A stretch of 64,000 nucleotides of DNA from Antedon mediterranea. Taxonomy: Eukaryota > Echinodermata > Crinoidea > Comatulida > Antedonidae. The number at the start of each line of letters is the position of its first letter. The stretch's first letter is position 1. The translations under genes and the position numbers were made by a program. Where the stretch lies: assembly GCF_964355755.1 (NCBI RefSeq), contig NC_092670.1, positions 34,147,795 to 34,211,794 on the forward strand, given 5' to 3'. Positions 1 to 15,100 of the stretch are shown here, piece by piece. Below the pieces are notes generated by a model. It ran no database searches, was not told the DNA's origin, and worked only from the letters and a program-made list of their open reading frames with translations.

Positions 1-128
1 TTTATCACAATATTCTCCCTCATAGTCTTCAGTACATTCACATACAAACTCTAAGGTTTGTCCAGATACTGTAGTGCAGGCAGCTCCATTTTTACAAGGA
101 GATGATGAACATGGGTTGCTTATTTCAC
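1..128 (-). CDS. Exon 47: EGF type A, fifth pair, cut by the window edge
   Basis: [20 protein letters not shown], then [14 protein letters not shown]. The donor is not visible; the gene continues off the left edge. Confidence 0.85.
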
Positions 129-3100
129 CTGAAATAAAGGAGAGAAAATATATAATATATAGTATGTAAGTGAAATGTATAACCTAAAACATCTTATATT
201 CTAATTGTTGCTGAACATTTAAAAATAAAATTACTTACAATCCTTTCCCAAATACTTTTCAGTACAACTACATGTATAAGTTGAGAAATCAATCATATTA
301 CATTCTCCACCATTCAGACACGGTTGTGATTTACAAGGATCCACAACTAAAAAGAACAATATATATTCACTATTCATATTCATTTTTTTAATAATCCACA
401 TGAAATCAATTACATATCATGGTCAGAGGTAATTTTTAACTCTTTTTTTTAAATACACAAGTATAAAAATCTTAAAACAATTACAAAAAACCTAAACTCT
501 AAAATTTGATATTGCAGAAAAAACAAAAACAAAATCGTTGAAAGAAAATTAGACAGCCAGAATATAAAAATATTTAAGGGGGTTATTGTGTAACTGAGTA
601 TAAAACGGAATAGGGCTATTAAAAAATCTACTAGTTTTAAGTTTGGGTTGAGATAGTTTGTCAACATTATGTCATTTTCTACTGTGTAATTAGAGTCTAG
701 TGGGAAGAATTGAATTAGCAGAATGATTTGTAAAGACAAGATTTTTGGCAAAAATAAGACAATGATCTGCTCTCCTTTTAGCGAGAGAATCGAGTTTGCA
801 AATAGCTTTGGCATGATCATTGAAATCTTGTCCCATAATATTACAACAAACTCTCTTCTGGATAGATTCTAGTTTAGCACTAAGCGACTTGGTAAGACCG
901 GATGCCAAATAGCATCGGCATACTCTATAACCGGTCTAATGTATCCAGTATAACTGGCACAAAGTTCTTCAATGGATAGCCCATCTTTTAAAGATTTTAA
1001 AACTTTTTCTATTTTCCCAAAGCCTATATTAATAATATGGCTATTTAAATCATTTTGGACACTGATTCCAAGAATTAAAGCTTCATCACATAAATTGATA
1101 TCACCAATAAAAAAGCGCTATTCAGGAATATTGCACTTAGAAAAACATGTCTGGAACAATTTATCCGATGTCATACAATATTCTGAAAAATTTCACATTA
1201 GAGATGCAAACATATCTAGGGCTATTGGCAAAGACCTGACACTGAACTAGAGATTGGGTATCTGAACTCACAATGTTTGTCTACTAAAAATACAGTACAT
1301 AACTTGTAAGGAGGTGAGTAAAGTTACTTCAACAAAACCAAAACGTACCTTCATCACAATATTCTCCCTCATAGTCTTCAGTACATTCACATACAAACTC
1401 TAAGGTTTGTCCAGATACTGCGGTGCAGACAGCTCCATTTTTACAAGGAGATGATGAACATGGGTTGCTTATTTCACCTGAAATAAAGGAGAGAAAATAT
1501 ACAATATATTATGTAAGTGAAATGTATAACATCTTATATTCTAATTGTTGTTGAACATTTAAAAGTAAAATTACTTACAATTCTTTCCCAAATACTCTTC
1601 AGTACAACTACATGAATAGGTTGAGAAATCAATCATATTACATTCTCCACCATTCAGACACGGTTGTGATTTACAAGGATCCACAACTTTAAGAAATAAA
1701 ATCATAAACCAAAATAAATTCAAAAGAGAATACAATATTTGTAAGATGTTAATTTCAACAATTTAAGTAAAACCATACCTTCATCACAATATTCTCCCTC
1801 ATATTCTTCTGTACATTCACATACAGCCTCCCAATGTGGTAGTTGACCAGGACCTGTGGTACAGGCAGCTCCATTTTTACAAGGAGTTGGTTTACATGGG
1901 TCCCTTATTTCACCTAAGATTAACAAAATGTATAGTATTTAACAGAAAGTCATGACCTAAAAAATGTTGTTTGTTAATAAGAGTACAAAATTGTTTAAAA
2001 AAATTAAATTACTTACAATCGCTTCCCAAATACTCTTCAGTACAACTACATGTATAAGTTGAGAAATCAATCATATTACATCCTCCACCATTTAGACACG
2101 GTTGTGATTTACAAGGATCAATAACTAAAATGAACAATTTATCAAACCATTCCAAATTAAAGAAAAATATCTAGGATTTGATGAAGATCTGACATGTGAA
2201 TATGAATTACATAATTGAATATCTAAACTCACAATGTTTGGCTAAAAATAATACAGAACTTGTAAGGATTCAGCTACACTATTGTTTTAACAAAACCAAA
2301 ACATACCTTCATCACAATATTCTCCCTTATAGCCTTTTGTACACTCACAAACAGCCTCGTAGCGCGATAGTTGTCCAGGGAATGTGTCGCAAGCAGCTCC
2401 ATTTTTACAAGGAGATGGTGAACATGGGTTCTCTAATTCACCTGAAGTAAAAAAAAAATAAACCAAAATGTATTCTGTGTAACCTAGCCTAAAAAAAGTT
2501 TGTTGATAGAGAATAAAATTGTTATTATTAAACGATCTAATTACTTACAATTGTCTCCCAAATACTCGTCAGCACATTTACATGAATAAGTTGAGAAATC
2601 AAGCATAACACATTCTCCAGCATTCATACAAGGTTGTGATTTACAAGGATCCACAACTAAAAAGTAAATAATACTAATATTTAGATAGTCAGTAGTCTAG
2701 ATTTTAGATGGCACTTCAACTTAATATTGATGAAAAGATAAATATTTTGGCACACATGGCCTTTCATATGTATAATACTTGAGTTGGAAGTTTAGATAAT
2801 CATAATCCAATGCAGATATTACCTAACAAAGTATGTCTAGACTACTACACAATTCAACAATGTTTTGTGTCTCCAGATCCTTACTACACGCTCAAAACAC
2901 AGACATAACCAATAATGACCAATGCTGTGCATATCATTATGTATGTTAAAATCATTTTTGGATAATGGATAAATATGTTTTAAGATGTGAAAAACAGTAA
3001 AGGCATTCGGCCAACAGAGACTAAGTATGCTGTAATCCAGGTAAATAAATATTCAAAAGTAAGCTAGGGTTAAAGTAAATTAAATTCAAGCAACTTAACA

Positions 3101-6100
3101 TATGTTATGATGAATGGCAGCATTTCACTTGTAATGACCGCCACACCACCAGTCGTCCTAATAATGTGTCTTGGATACAAAGTGAAGCAATGCCAATCAT
3201 CATAACATAAGTACCATTGCTTAGATTTTATTTTACTAATAATAATTTACACAGACCAACAGTAACTATAAGTGGAAAACTGCCTAACTTGTTCCACCTA
3301 AAATTAGTATCTATCTTGAGTGGGTTTTCTGGTCAACCAAATGGTCATAAGAAATAATGTAGATTGTTTTCTGCTTATCGTTTACCGTTTACTGCTACTG
3401 CTCGTCTATGTATATTGGCCTTTGTGACGGTGGTAATTAAACATGAATATACAAAAAAAACCCATACCTTCATCACAATAATCTCCTGTGTAAGAATCAG
3501 TACAATGACACACAGCCTCTAAAGATGATTCTTCTCCAGGGCGTGTGGTGCACCTACCAAAATGATTACATGGAGATGGCGAACATGGGTTTCTTATCTC
3601 ACCTTAAAATTGAATAAAATAAATAATCTGTCAATCAACAGGGTAATACATCAATATCAATCAATATAAAATAAAAACAAAAGTACAGATAACATTTTCC
3701 AAAAATAATACATAATAAATGAAAAAAGGGGTAACCCACTGGAAGCTTCTATATCATGTTAATATATAATTGGCTCAGGCTATATATTGTGACAGTATTG
3801 TAGTTTATAAAAATTTCAAAACTGATGAGATTTAATAAGATTCAAAGAGAACAGTTATGATATATTTTGAAAACATTAAAGATACAAATTAAGGAAAAAA
3901 ATGATTACATTTGTCACCCAAATACTCTTCAGTACAACTACATGTGTAAGTTAGAAAATCAACCATGCATTCGCCACCATTCAGACACGGTTGTGATTTG
4001 CAAGGATCCACAACTAAAAAAAAATGGTTAGTTACATTATTTTAAATCCAGTAATTGCCTAACAAAATTAAGTTTATATTACATCTAACTACAAAATCCC
4101 TAATAATGTATTGCCATCTTAATACAGTATGACTAATTAATGTACATGTACGGTACAGATCCCAATAAGCCTAGAGGGCTTCAAGCCCAAAAGAGCTTCA
4201 AGCCCAAAAAAGCTTCAAGCCCAAGAGAGCTTCAAGCCCAAGAGAGCTTCAAGCCCTAGAGAGCTTCAAGCCCAAGAGTGCTTCAAGCCCTAGAGAGCTT
4301 CAAGCCCAAAAGAGCTTCAAGCCCTAGAGAGCTTCAAGCCCAAGAGAGCTTCAAGCCCAAGAGAGCTTTAAGCCCAAGAGTGCTTCAAGCCCTGGAGAGC
4401 CCACGAGAGCTTCAAGCCCAAGAGTGCTTCAAGCCATAGAGAGCTTCAAGCCCTAGAGAGTTTTAAGCCTCAGTTTCAGCAGAACAAAATACTACTAGTA
4501 ATAATAGTAAAATTCTAAAAATAACTCACCTTCTCCACAATATTCTCCAGTGTATCCTTGCTTACATGAACATTCAAATCCTTTTGAAGAATCCGTTTCA
4601 GGGTCTTTAGCAACGCGACAGGTAGCTCCGTTCAAACAAGGGGAACTTACGCACGGATTCACATCTTAAATAATATAATAAATATATATTTAAATCATAG
4701 AGTTTTTTTAGTAGAATAATTAGGTAAAACAAAAATGTATTAATGATTATCAGTAATCTCTTTTAATTATTAGGTTCAGTTCCTTCCGTTTTATAGGCTA
4801 CAAAATTTATCAGTGGCGTAACGCAAGAAGAAAAGATCCTGTTTTAGCACTCCAACGGTAGTTGTATAGGGGCTGCTCATGCTCTTGGGGCCCCTTGGTT
4901 TAGCCATTGAGTGCTTCACTGGAGCTGATGTGCGAAAGTTCAATCCCCACGGGTTATTAACTTGCATGTAAAAAAAAGTTGTACCATTTCATTATCTCTT
5001 AAAATGAAACTGGATTACTTTACCGTTTTTGAAACTCTATGACTCAGATATATATTTATTATAATATTATCACTCAATGAATATTGTTCATCTAATGTTT
5101 TGAAAAACCTCGTTGAGAGAGACGATTTAGATTATGCGAATTTGAGCTGTATCTTTCATTCATATTTTATATGCTACCTAGATCGCAGCTGCATATGTTG
5201 CAAAAATATGAATTTGTATATTTTCAAATGATTAATAAAAATATGAATAATTATACATATTTTACCATCATCATTTCATAATTATCAATCTCCTGAATGA
5301 TTAAAACAGTTCTTAATTGGTTCATGAGTGACGAGAGAACTAATATATTTGTAAAGAAGATGCAAAGATACCTAGTTATAGGAACCACTGTTTAATACTC
5401 ATTTTGAATAAAAATGAATATTTTATACAGTATTGTATAAATATTCGCTGAGAATATGCATTGAGAATGTTATGAAAATCGGTAGAGGTAAATTTGCGTT
5501 TCTGTCCTGTCTGTTATATAGCCCCATTCCAATAGTCATTGCTCATGGAGCTGCAAAAATATTAAAAAACAATCAAGCCTATTTTTCACTAGAAAAAATG
5601 CGTATCCTGTTTCCATCATCTAAATCCCTCTCTGCGACAAATTCTAGTTCCTTGAGTTTTTCGCTTTAGCAAAATTGGTCTTTTGAATTGTTTCCACATT
5701 TTGATCAGCAGACATGCGATGAACATGAAAATTTGCTCATTCTAGTGGAAGGGTAGCATGAATTTTTTCTTCGTAAAACGTTGGATTGGTGCGAACAAAT
5801 TCGCCTAGTGCAAAATCGGCTTTACACTTCAAATACTGGGACAGCTTAATGAACCCTAGGTCAAGGGATATATTGACCTCGATACAATACAAGAGTGCTA
5901 TGTCTAAACTCGCAATTGTAAACAATAAAATTTCCTTCCTCGCAAATTGAAAGTATGATTGTACAATTTTAAGAAAAATAAGTGACCTGGTTGAGACAGT
6001 GATTGAAAGTGATATGATGTCATCATGTCTATATATGGTCACATCACATTTTTGTCACATAAAGTGTGACAGTGTAAACAGATCTTAAAAGTAATAATGC

Positions 6101-9100
6101 TCACTAACCTTTACATACTGGCATATCATCAAAATTGTAAGACCCATCCATGCAACTTATAAACGAACTTCCTTCATACACAAAATTCTCTTCACAAACA
6201 ACGTATACGTTTGTTCCATGACGAAAGTCACCGACGACCATGCCATTTTCAATATAAAATGGGTCACAGTTAACTAAAAATAAATGTATCTAATGATGTT
6301 TATATTTATTTTAGATACTCTGCCCATATCAGTAAACAATACAAATATGACCATAAACAAACAATACATGATTAATATTTTATATATAAAAAATCTATTG
6401 ATGTCTGAGATGAGGTCCCATAGGTTCAATTTAGGCTGATGAACTCTGGTTAGCGACGAGGTTTGGCTTCTTTTGTTTTTCTCTCAGTTTGTAAGTTCAG
6501 TGCTTAGAGGTTTCACAACATTAGGTGCTTTATAAATACAGGATAAACAGATTAAATTAAAATAAAAATGTACATTTTTTAAGGAACATCACAAGATGTT
6601 TCCTTCATCTTCTAGGCATCTGCTTTCAATCTCTGACTATCATTATCTTCTTGCATTGGTTTTTTTTTCTTTTTTGTCAGAATTTGTAAATAAATGTTAT
6701 GAAAGAAAATAAAATAATACATACGATGGCATGAGGGGGTGCTTCCTCCATACACACCATCTACGCACTTTCGTTGACGATTTCCAACTAGAGTAAAGCC
6801 TTCTGAGCATGTATATGTTATGTACTCATTATGTTTCGTTGAACCAGCCACATCACCATGTGGTATCCCAAGAGGCAATACACAATTTTCTAGAAAAAAG
6901 TAAATGTATCTAGACATTTGCCGACTTTCCGCATAATACAATAACAATTCTAAATCATGTTGGTGCAGTACCCGCTGCTTACTTGTGCTTGAATCTAAAC
7001 CCTAGACATTAGTGCGAGCTCGGTGGTCTAGAGGTATGAATTGGAGGTCGTGGGTTGGAGTCCCACTCATGCCTAACCTAAATTTTGGACAACAAATTTC
7101 TCAAAAGCAATAACAAAAGCAAATAATGATTTTGGCAACATCAAATAACTAGAAAGCCACTGCGAGAGTGCATACCTCCGCCTACTGTAAAATTCTCCTA
7201 CATAAGATTTCTCTCCAGTAAAATATATATCTATATATATTTGTGTGTGTCTTAATGCTGTTTGTGATTTAGGCTAATTTCACTACAAGCATGTGTATGC
7301 GAGTTTGGTGTAATGGTTATGTAACAATTAGCAATATGGTTCAGTTGACTAACAATAGAACAGCAAGGCGAAAATCAAACGAGTGAATTTGAAAAGAAAT
7401 TTGTTTTTTAAACTACTCGCATCAACAAACGTGCACATTAAATCAAGTTATCGCATAGCGCGATACTTGGCCAAATCAAAATTGGCCTCCTGACATTGAC
7501 CCAATTTTCACCAAAAGTGTGTGTCTCATGCTGTGTGATTTAGGCTAATTTCACTACAATCATGTGTATACGAGTTTGGTGTCAAGGTTATGTTCAACTA
7601 ACAATAGCTTCGGTCGACTAACAATAGAACAGCAACGCGACAAACACACGGGTGAATTTGAAAAGAATTAGGTTTTTTAAAGTATTCGCATCAAAAAACC
7701 TTTATATTAAATCAACTTATGTTTTAAAATTACAAATCACAAATTATAACTCTTGCCTCTTGTACAAAAATGAAGTTTTTGGGAGAAGTAGTTCTCGAGA
7801 AAATGCAATTTTAGTTTACTTGTTAATTTAAAACTGCTCACCGGCTTTTGATAATTCTGTCCTATCTTTTAACACTAGCAGGTCTGAAAATAATTTTTAA
7901 AAGTGGTCCACAATTGGGACTGTGGTCCAGATTTTAACCAAAATTGGGCAGTGTCGTCCTTGCATCCAATTATTTTCGCATTTCTAATGAATGTATGAGA
8001 ATTTTGCGAAAATAAGTAGTAAGACAACTGCATGAGTAAAACTTACCATTACTGCAGAACTCTCCTGTGAATCCATCTAAACACAAACACTCAAATCCTT
8101 CTGTTCCCGGTGCATCAGTTATGCGACAATTAGCTCCATTCAAACAAGGGTCACTTGCGCATGGGTTGTTCCTTTCACCTTAAAACAAATAAAATAAGAA
8201 TGTTATGTGGTGTAATTGGCATCTTTCCCACCTTTATAACCTATAACACTCGTACATGGGCAGGGCCTTTCACCCTTAAAACAAATACAATTTACATGTT
8301 ATGCAGTGTAAATGGAATTTCTCCCTCCCTCCTTAATAAGAACTGTTGCACATGACATTGAAAGCGCAAACATAAATATGCCCACGTCTATAGCATATAA
8401 TAACTAGTTGAGTGAAGTGTTTGAGATGTAATAAGACGGGTATTGAAAACCACATTCCTAATATTGACACAGGTTCAGGCACTCCTCCACCATAGTTCTG
8501 GTGGCAGAACAAGTCACCTTACCCTGGTATTTTGGACTGTTTATCACATTGGGCTACCAGTTGAACCACTTTGTTACGGAAACAACAAGAGTACGGCTCT
8601 ATGTTCCAAGGGGATGAAAAGGAAATAACTAATAAACATCTCTGAACACAGTCCATAATCATTTGACTATTAGCAGAAATTATAGATCATCAACACATCA
8701 ACGGCCACAGTATATAAGAAACCATCCATCAAACACCATATATAGACATATTTTATTGTGACATAATAAATAAAATGTACGACTCATCTTCCCATTGCAA
8801 TCAAATTATAAAATCCATGAAACATTAATTAGAAAAAAAACACAATAAAAGGTTACAATATCAAAAAAGTAGAAAAATATTGTACATCACAACTATTGTT
8901 TAAAACTATTTATAGAACTGATAATATTACAAAACAAAATTATTTATTTTTTTTTTTTTAAATACAAAACCTTTAAACAGTACACCACAGATAAATTTTT
9001 AAACACCACAACACTTAGCAAAAAGTCAAATGCCAACACCAACACCTTCATTACCTCCGCCAAGGAGGTTATGTTTTCACCCCTGTATGTATGTTTGTGT

Positions 9101-12100
9101 GTGTGTTGGGGTGTTTGTGTGTGTGTCTGTGAACAGCCTGGAGGCCACAGTTTTTATCCGCTTCTAACCAAATTTGGACACAATGATCTATGCCCAAAAA
9201 GCTCGGACGAGTTCAAATTTGAGGGAGAAAGGTCATAGGTCAAAGTCACAACTAACAAAAAACTATATTACTGCCTAGAGACCACAGTTTTGATCCGATT
9301 CTCACCAAACTTAGCCACAATGATCAATGACTCATCATATAATTTTTGTTACATTTTGAAGGGTCAGGGTTAAAGATCAAGGTCCACAAAAAAAAAAAAA
9401 AATAACAAAATAGAAAAAAACTCTCAGCCGGACTTGAACCAGGGACCTTAACTGTGAGAGGTTGGATACATAACCATTACACCAAACTCTCATCCACAAC
9501 TTTGTAGTGTGCAGTTAGCCTATTTACACTTTAGAACTAATAAAAAAAATGTTTAAAAAAAAACATTTTCGGGGGGAATTTTATGTAGGGGAATTTTACA
9601 GTAGGCGGAGGTTTGTACTCTCGGAGTACCCTCTAGTATTGTACTTACAATTGACTCCTGTATATTCTTTTGGACACAAACATGTGTAAGATGTAGGAGT
9701 GTCCGAACAAGTTCCATTATTAAGGCACGGTTTAGCGCGACAAGTATGCAGAATTATTGTAGAACTACTGCTGCTCACAACAACACTGCTACTGTCATAG
9801 TCAGGTGATGAATAGTCTATTGGTGATGATGAACTCGACTCCACTAAATTCAGAATATATAAATATTACAAAAATCCTTATTGTGTAAATTAACTAGAAA
9901 TCTAGTTTTAGTTTTTCCATGACCTAGGTAATCTTATGGACGTAGCAGATGAGAGACGGTAGTAGTACTCATCATGATATGATACACAGGCATAAGCCAT
10001 ATCTCCCAGTGGTGCGTATCTTTTTGCTGGCTGGCCGTCATTGGTTATCCTGAAACGACGTCCCTTGTGGCTGGTTTTTTTTAGTACCAACTGGGTATGA
10101 ATGATTTTTTTCTTTCTTTTGCAGGTATCACACACCTTTATTATTTTATTATCAATCCTTTAATATACACATAATTATACGTTGCACATTGCATATCAAA
10201 TTACATTTTCACTTTTTGTTGTATATGCATATGCTATAACCATGGACCTAGGTCCATGCTATAACATATGCCATGGTACTGTAAAATAATGCTACTAAAT
10301 TTAAAATGATGGCAATTCCATCACAGAATCAGTGTTTTAGTTCATAGTTCATTTTATTTATCCAAGAAGAAATTCATGTTTACATGCAATCGCTCAAAAT
10401 TAGTTGAAAGTTTAGTAAGCTTAACAAACAAAAAGACAATAATATTTAAAATATACAACATATCTACAAAATTAATCTGATAAATAATGATTAACTAATT
10501 GATTCAAAGGTCTGATTGAATGTGGAATAAAATAATTAAGGAAGCGTTTTGTTCTACCTTGGAGGATGACCTGGAGGTAGAATAGAAATGAGAATAGAAA
10601 GCTCGGCAAGTAGGCCTTAAGGAAAAAATATAAACAATGAAACCAACTTCCTCCCATCAAGCGAAAGTAGAACTAGACAATACTAAATATTTTTTATTAC
10701 TTTAATACAATAATTTTAATTAATAATATGTCCTCTTTTATATATGAATTTATGAATTTTGTGAAAATTACTTGACATGGCGATTGTTCATTAGCTTTTG
10801 TTATGCCTACGTAGTCAAACATCTACATGAGTTGAACTTACCAATACCGCAGAAATTTCCTGTGAATCCATCTAAACACAAACACTCAAATCCTTCTGTT
10901 CCAGGTGCATCAGTTACGCGACAACTAGCTCCATTCAAACAAGGATAACTTGCACATGGATTGATCCTTTCACCTTAAAACAAATAAAACAAGACTGTTA
11001 TGTGATGTAATTGGCATCCTTCGTTCCTTAATAACCTACTTGCACATGGGCTCGGCCTTTCATCTTAAAAACAAATACAATTAAACTCTTATGCAGTGTA
11101 AATAAAATTTCTCCCTCACTCCATATTAAGTACTGTTGCACACATGACATTGAAAGCGCATATATAATAAATATGCCCACGTCTATAATAACATACCTAG
11201 TTGAGTGAAGTGTTTGAGATGTAATAAGACGGGCATTGAAAACCACAGTCCTAATATTGACTCAGGTTCAGGCACTTCTTCCCCATAGTTCTGGTGGCAG
11301 AACAAGTCACCTTACCCTGGTATTTTGGACTATTTATCACATTGGGCAACCAGTTGAACCACTTTTGTTACGGAAACAACAAGAGTGGCTCTATGTTTCA
11401 TGGGGATAAAAAGGAAATAACTAATAAACATCTTTGAACACAGTCCATTATCATTTGAATATTAGCAGAAATTATAGATCATCAACACATCAACGGCCAC
11501 AGTATATAAGAAACCATCCATCAAACACCATATATAGACATATTTTATTGTGACATAATAAATAAAATGTACGACTCATCTTCCCATTACAATCAAATTA
11601 AAAAATCCATGAAACATTAATTAGAAAAAAACACAATAAAAGGTTACAATATCAAAAAAGTAGAAAAATATTGTACATCACAACTATTGTTTAAAACTAT
11701 TTATAGAACTGATAATATTACAAAACAAAATTATTTATTTTTTTTATTAAAAATACAAAACCTTTAAACAGTACACCACAGATAAATTTTCAAACACCAC
11801 AACACTTAGCAAAAAGTCAAATGCCAACACCAACACCTTCATATTGTACTTACAATTGACTCCTGTATATTCTTTTGGACACAAACATGTGTAAGATGTA
11901 GGAGTGTCCGAACAAGTTCCATTATTAAGGCACGGTTTAGCGCGACAAGTATGCAGAATTATTGTAGAACTACTGCTGCTCACAACAACACTGCTACTAT
12001 CATAGTCAGGTGATGAATAGTCTATTGGTGATGATGAACTCGACTCCACTAAAGCAGACAGAATATAAAAATATTACAAAAATCCTTATTGTGTAAATTC

Positions 12101-15100
12101 ACTAAAAATCAGTTCTAGTTTTCCCATGACCTAGGTAATCTTATGGACGTAGCAGATGAGATACGGTAGTAGTACTCATCATGATATGATACACAGGCAT
12201 AAGCCATATCTCCCAGTGGTGCCTATCTTTTTGCTGGCTGGCCGTCATTGGTTATCCTGAACCGACGTCCCTTGTGGCTGGTTTTTTTTTAGTACCAACT
12301 GGGTGTCCAACCACCCCGCACACCTTGCTCCTAAAGGAGTTGATGTGGGTACGGGTTTAGTCGCCTGTGTGTGACAGTGGCTGCATAACTACGGTTCCAC
12401 TGTCTTAACTGCTCGGCCACTCACTCACTAGAGATCAGTCCAGAAAAATGATTTTTTTTTTCTCTTTTGCGGGTATCGGCCACCTTTATTATTCTATTAT
12501 CATTTATTTTATATACATATAATTACACATTGTATATCAAGTTGCATTTTTACTTTTTGTTGTATATGCATATGCTATAACCATGGACCATGCTATAACA
12601 TATGCCATGGTACTGAAAAATAATGATAATAAATTTTAAATGTTGGCAATTCCATCACAGAATCTCATGTTCGTGATTTGGATAGAAATGAAAATGCATC
12701 AATTTTTAAATCATGTTGTCATAGCTACCATGTTTCTGCAGCATACCTAAATTTATTAGATACATTTTATAAAAAGTGTAAATTCACATCTGCACTTTCT
12801 AATTGTTGATCTATTTTTAAAATTAAATTTATTTATTTCGTCAAACACTGTGGTTTGGAAAGTGTCTTGCTTGCCATGAATAACAAATACACAAGAGCCA
12901 ATCAAGGGCGTGTGGCACAGTGTGTTTGACGTTCGTCTACTGATCGAGGTTCGAATCCAACTCTCGCCGCATTGCTTGTAGGCAAGACACTTTACTTACG
13001 TTTGCCTCTCTCCACCCAGGTGTATAAATGGGAACCGGTTAGATCAAGACACAACTTTGCGCTGATTACTAGCTGCCTTATGGGAGTATGTTTCCATACG
13101 TGTTTGATCAGGAAAAAATGACTGGGGTAATAATGTTCAGCGCTTAGAGGTTTCACAACATTAGGCACTATATAAATCCAGGATATTATTATTATTATTA
13201 ATCACATTTACGGCCTTAAATACATTCACACATGACTGCAACTTTTTGTTGAATATTTGTATGCACTGAAGTCGTATAAAGAATTGACAGTGCCGTCTTA
13301 TATTTCCTGAAATATTTACTTATTACTAACCTTCACAACGGGGTGTTTCTGTTACAGTAAGCCTACCATCTAAACAGAGTGTAGACTGTGGACCCACTAA
13401 AATGTAGCCAGCATGACATGAGAACTCAACCATCTGACCATGTCCAGTAAAAATGTCAGGACCATTCTCAAGTTGAGAAAAGCAATCAGCTAAATACCAA
13501 TAATTTTGAAACATGATAAAATACAATAGAAATATATGAGGATGGTTGTTTCATCCAGAAAATAATTTTAAGCTACTTTCAACTTTCAAAAATATGATGA
13601 ATAATGACCTTCCAATTTCTTGTAGTTCACACCATAAATAGTGGCCTACAAAAAAGGGTACTCCTAGGCTCTCATAATTAGCATTGGTCTTTAAAAATGA
13701 ACAAAGAGGCATTTTAATACTGGTTTTTAATATAACAAGACAAAAATTATGTATAGATGCAGTTATTATAGCAGGACACCTCCTTCGGGACATTCCTAAT
13801 AAGGATACATTTTCGAACGAGCAGCATTACATTTTCTGACTGGGACCCAAAGGTGTCCCTTTATATGCTGTAAATCTATGGGAGGCTTACATAAATACAG
13901 AGTAAAAATTTAAACTTCATAATTATTAGAATGTTGTAATCTTACAGTACCTTTACATGTTGGAATTTCATTGTCATATTTGCCATTTAGGCAGACAACA
14001 GAATCCGGCCCCACTAATGTATAGTCCAACATACATTCAATTGTGATCAAAGAACCAGGAGTAGGATCTCCAAATACACGTCCATTTGCAATTTTGAGTA
14101 ATGGGCAACTTCCTAAATACATATGCAAAAAATGATATTAATATATTTCATTTAACTATTAATTAAGGTATATTTTATATTGTTTCCACAAACATTATCC
14201 AATATTATCAGGTGGCAATTTATTCAGAAAAAAAATGTTTAACATACAGTTACATACAAAGTTTGGTGGTTTAGAGGCTGTTTTGATGCGATATTTAATA
14301 AGGAATATTGTCAAGAGTTTCCACCAACATTATCCAATAATACAGGTGGTAATTTATTCAGCTGAGAAACAGACACACTAAAGACTTTCACACAGACAAA
14401 GGTTTGTGGTTTAGAGGCTGTTTTGATGCATTATCTGAAGAAGCCCTGGTTACTGTTACAAAGTCATTAAGTATGTCAGCCCAACTAATGTGTTTTTCCA
14501 AGGACAATTCATCAATAACTAAACTTCTTCACCACCCATAAGTGTGTCTGTTCAATTCCCTTTGACCAATGAACACCAATGTATCTGGACCTGAGTTTCT
14601 TGCTACACCTTGGGTGCAAATTATACAACTTATTGATGTTAAATTCACTGATAACTCTTTTCTGAATTGACGTAACTTTACTACTAAAGCTAGCCCGCAT
14701 TTTGATGTACCAGCATCATGAACACCCAATAGTACGTCTTTATACAGGCGATGACGGCGAAAATAATCTGAATAGTTGTTTTTGTCTGCACCAGAAGGAG
14801 AGTACTCACATAGTGACTTGGTCACTTTTCTACAATCCGCCAGACTGGTGGCAGTTTTCTTATGTTTGTATTTTTTATTGTATTATATGTTTTATATGTC
14901 TTCTGGAAAAATAAATGAATTGAATTGAATTGAATTGAATACAATTACACAATACAAACAACCAGAGGATCTTAAGTATAGCGTATAGTCGCCAGATTGG
15001 TGTCAGTTTTCTTGTGTTTGTATTTTTTATTATATTATATGTTTTATATGTCTTCTGAAAAATAAATGAATTGAATTGAATTGAATTGAATACAATTACA

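Larger units (their letters stand above)
8030..10332 (-). repeat. Duplicated block, copy A (exons 33-34)
   Basis: Exons and introns align with 10830..12663 over nearly the full length. The main difference is the extra SINE-like segment (about 9051..9636) in this copy. Confidence 0.9.
10830..12663 (-). repeat. Duplicated block, copy B (exons 31-32)
   Basis: Partner of 8030..10332. It carries about 145 bp not in copy A (about 12303..12445), which includes a minus-strand GTGGCCGAGCAGTTAAGA tRNA-like stretch. Confidence 0.9.

Noticed and set aside
449-820. Minus-strand frame of 123 codons
   Set aside because: Low-complexity hydrophobic translation of AT-rich DNA that overlaps a LINE remnant in another frame.
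5737-6042. Minus-strand frame of 101 codons
   Set aside because: No domain, no Cys pattern, in an intron next to a MITE-like fragment.
14529-14825. Minus-strand frame of 98 codons
   Set aside because: Lies in a segment absent from the paralogous intron and next to LINE-tail repeats; no domain recognised.
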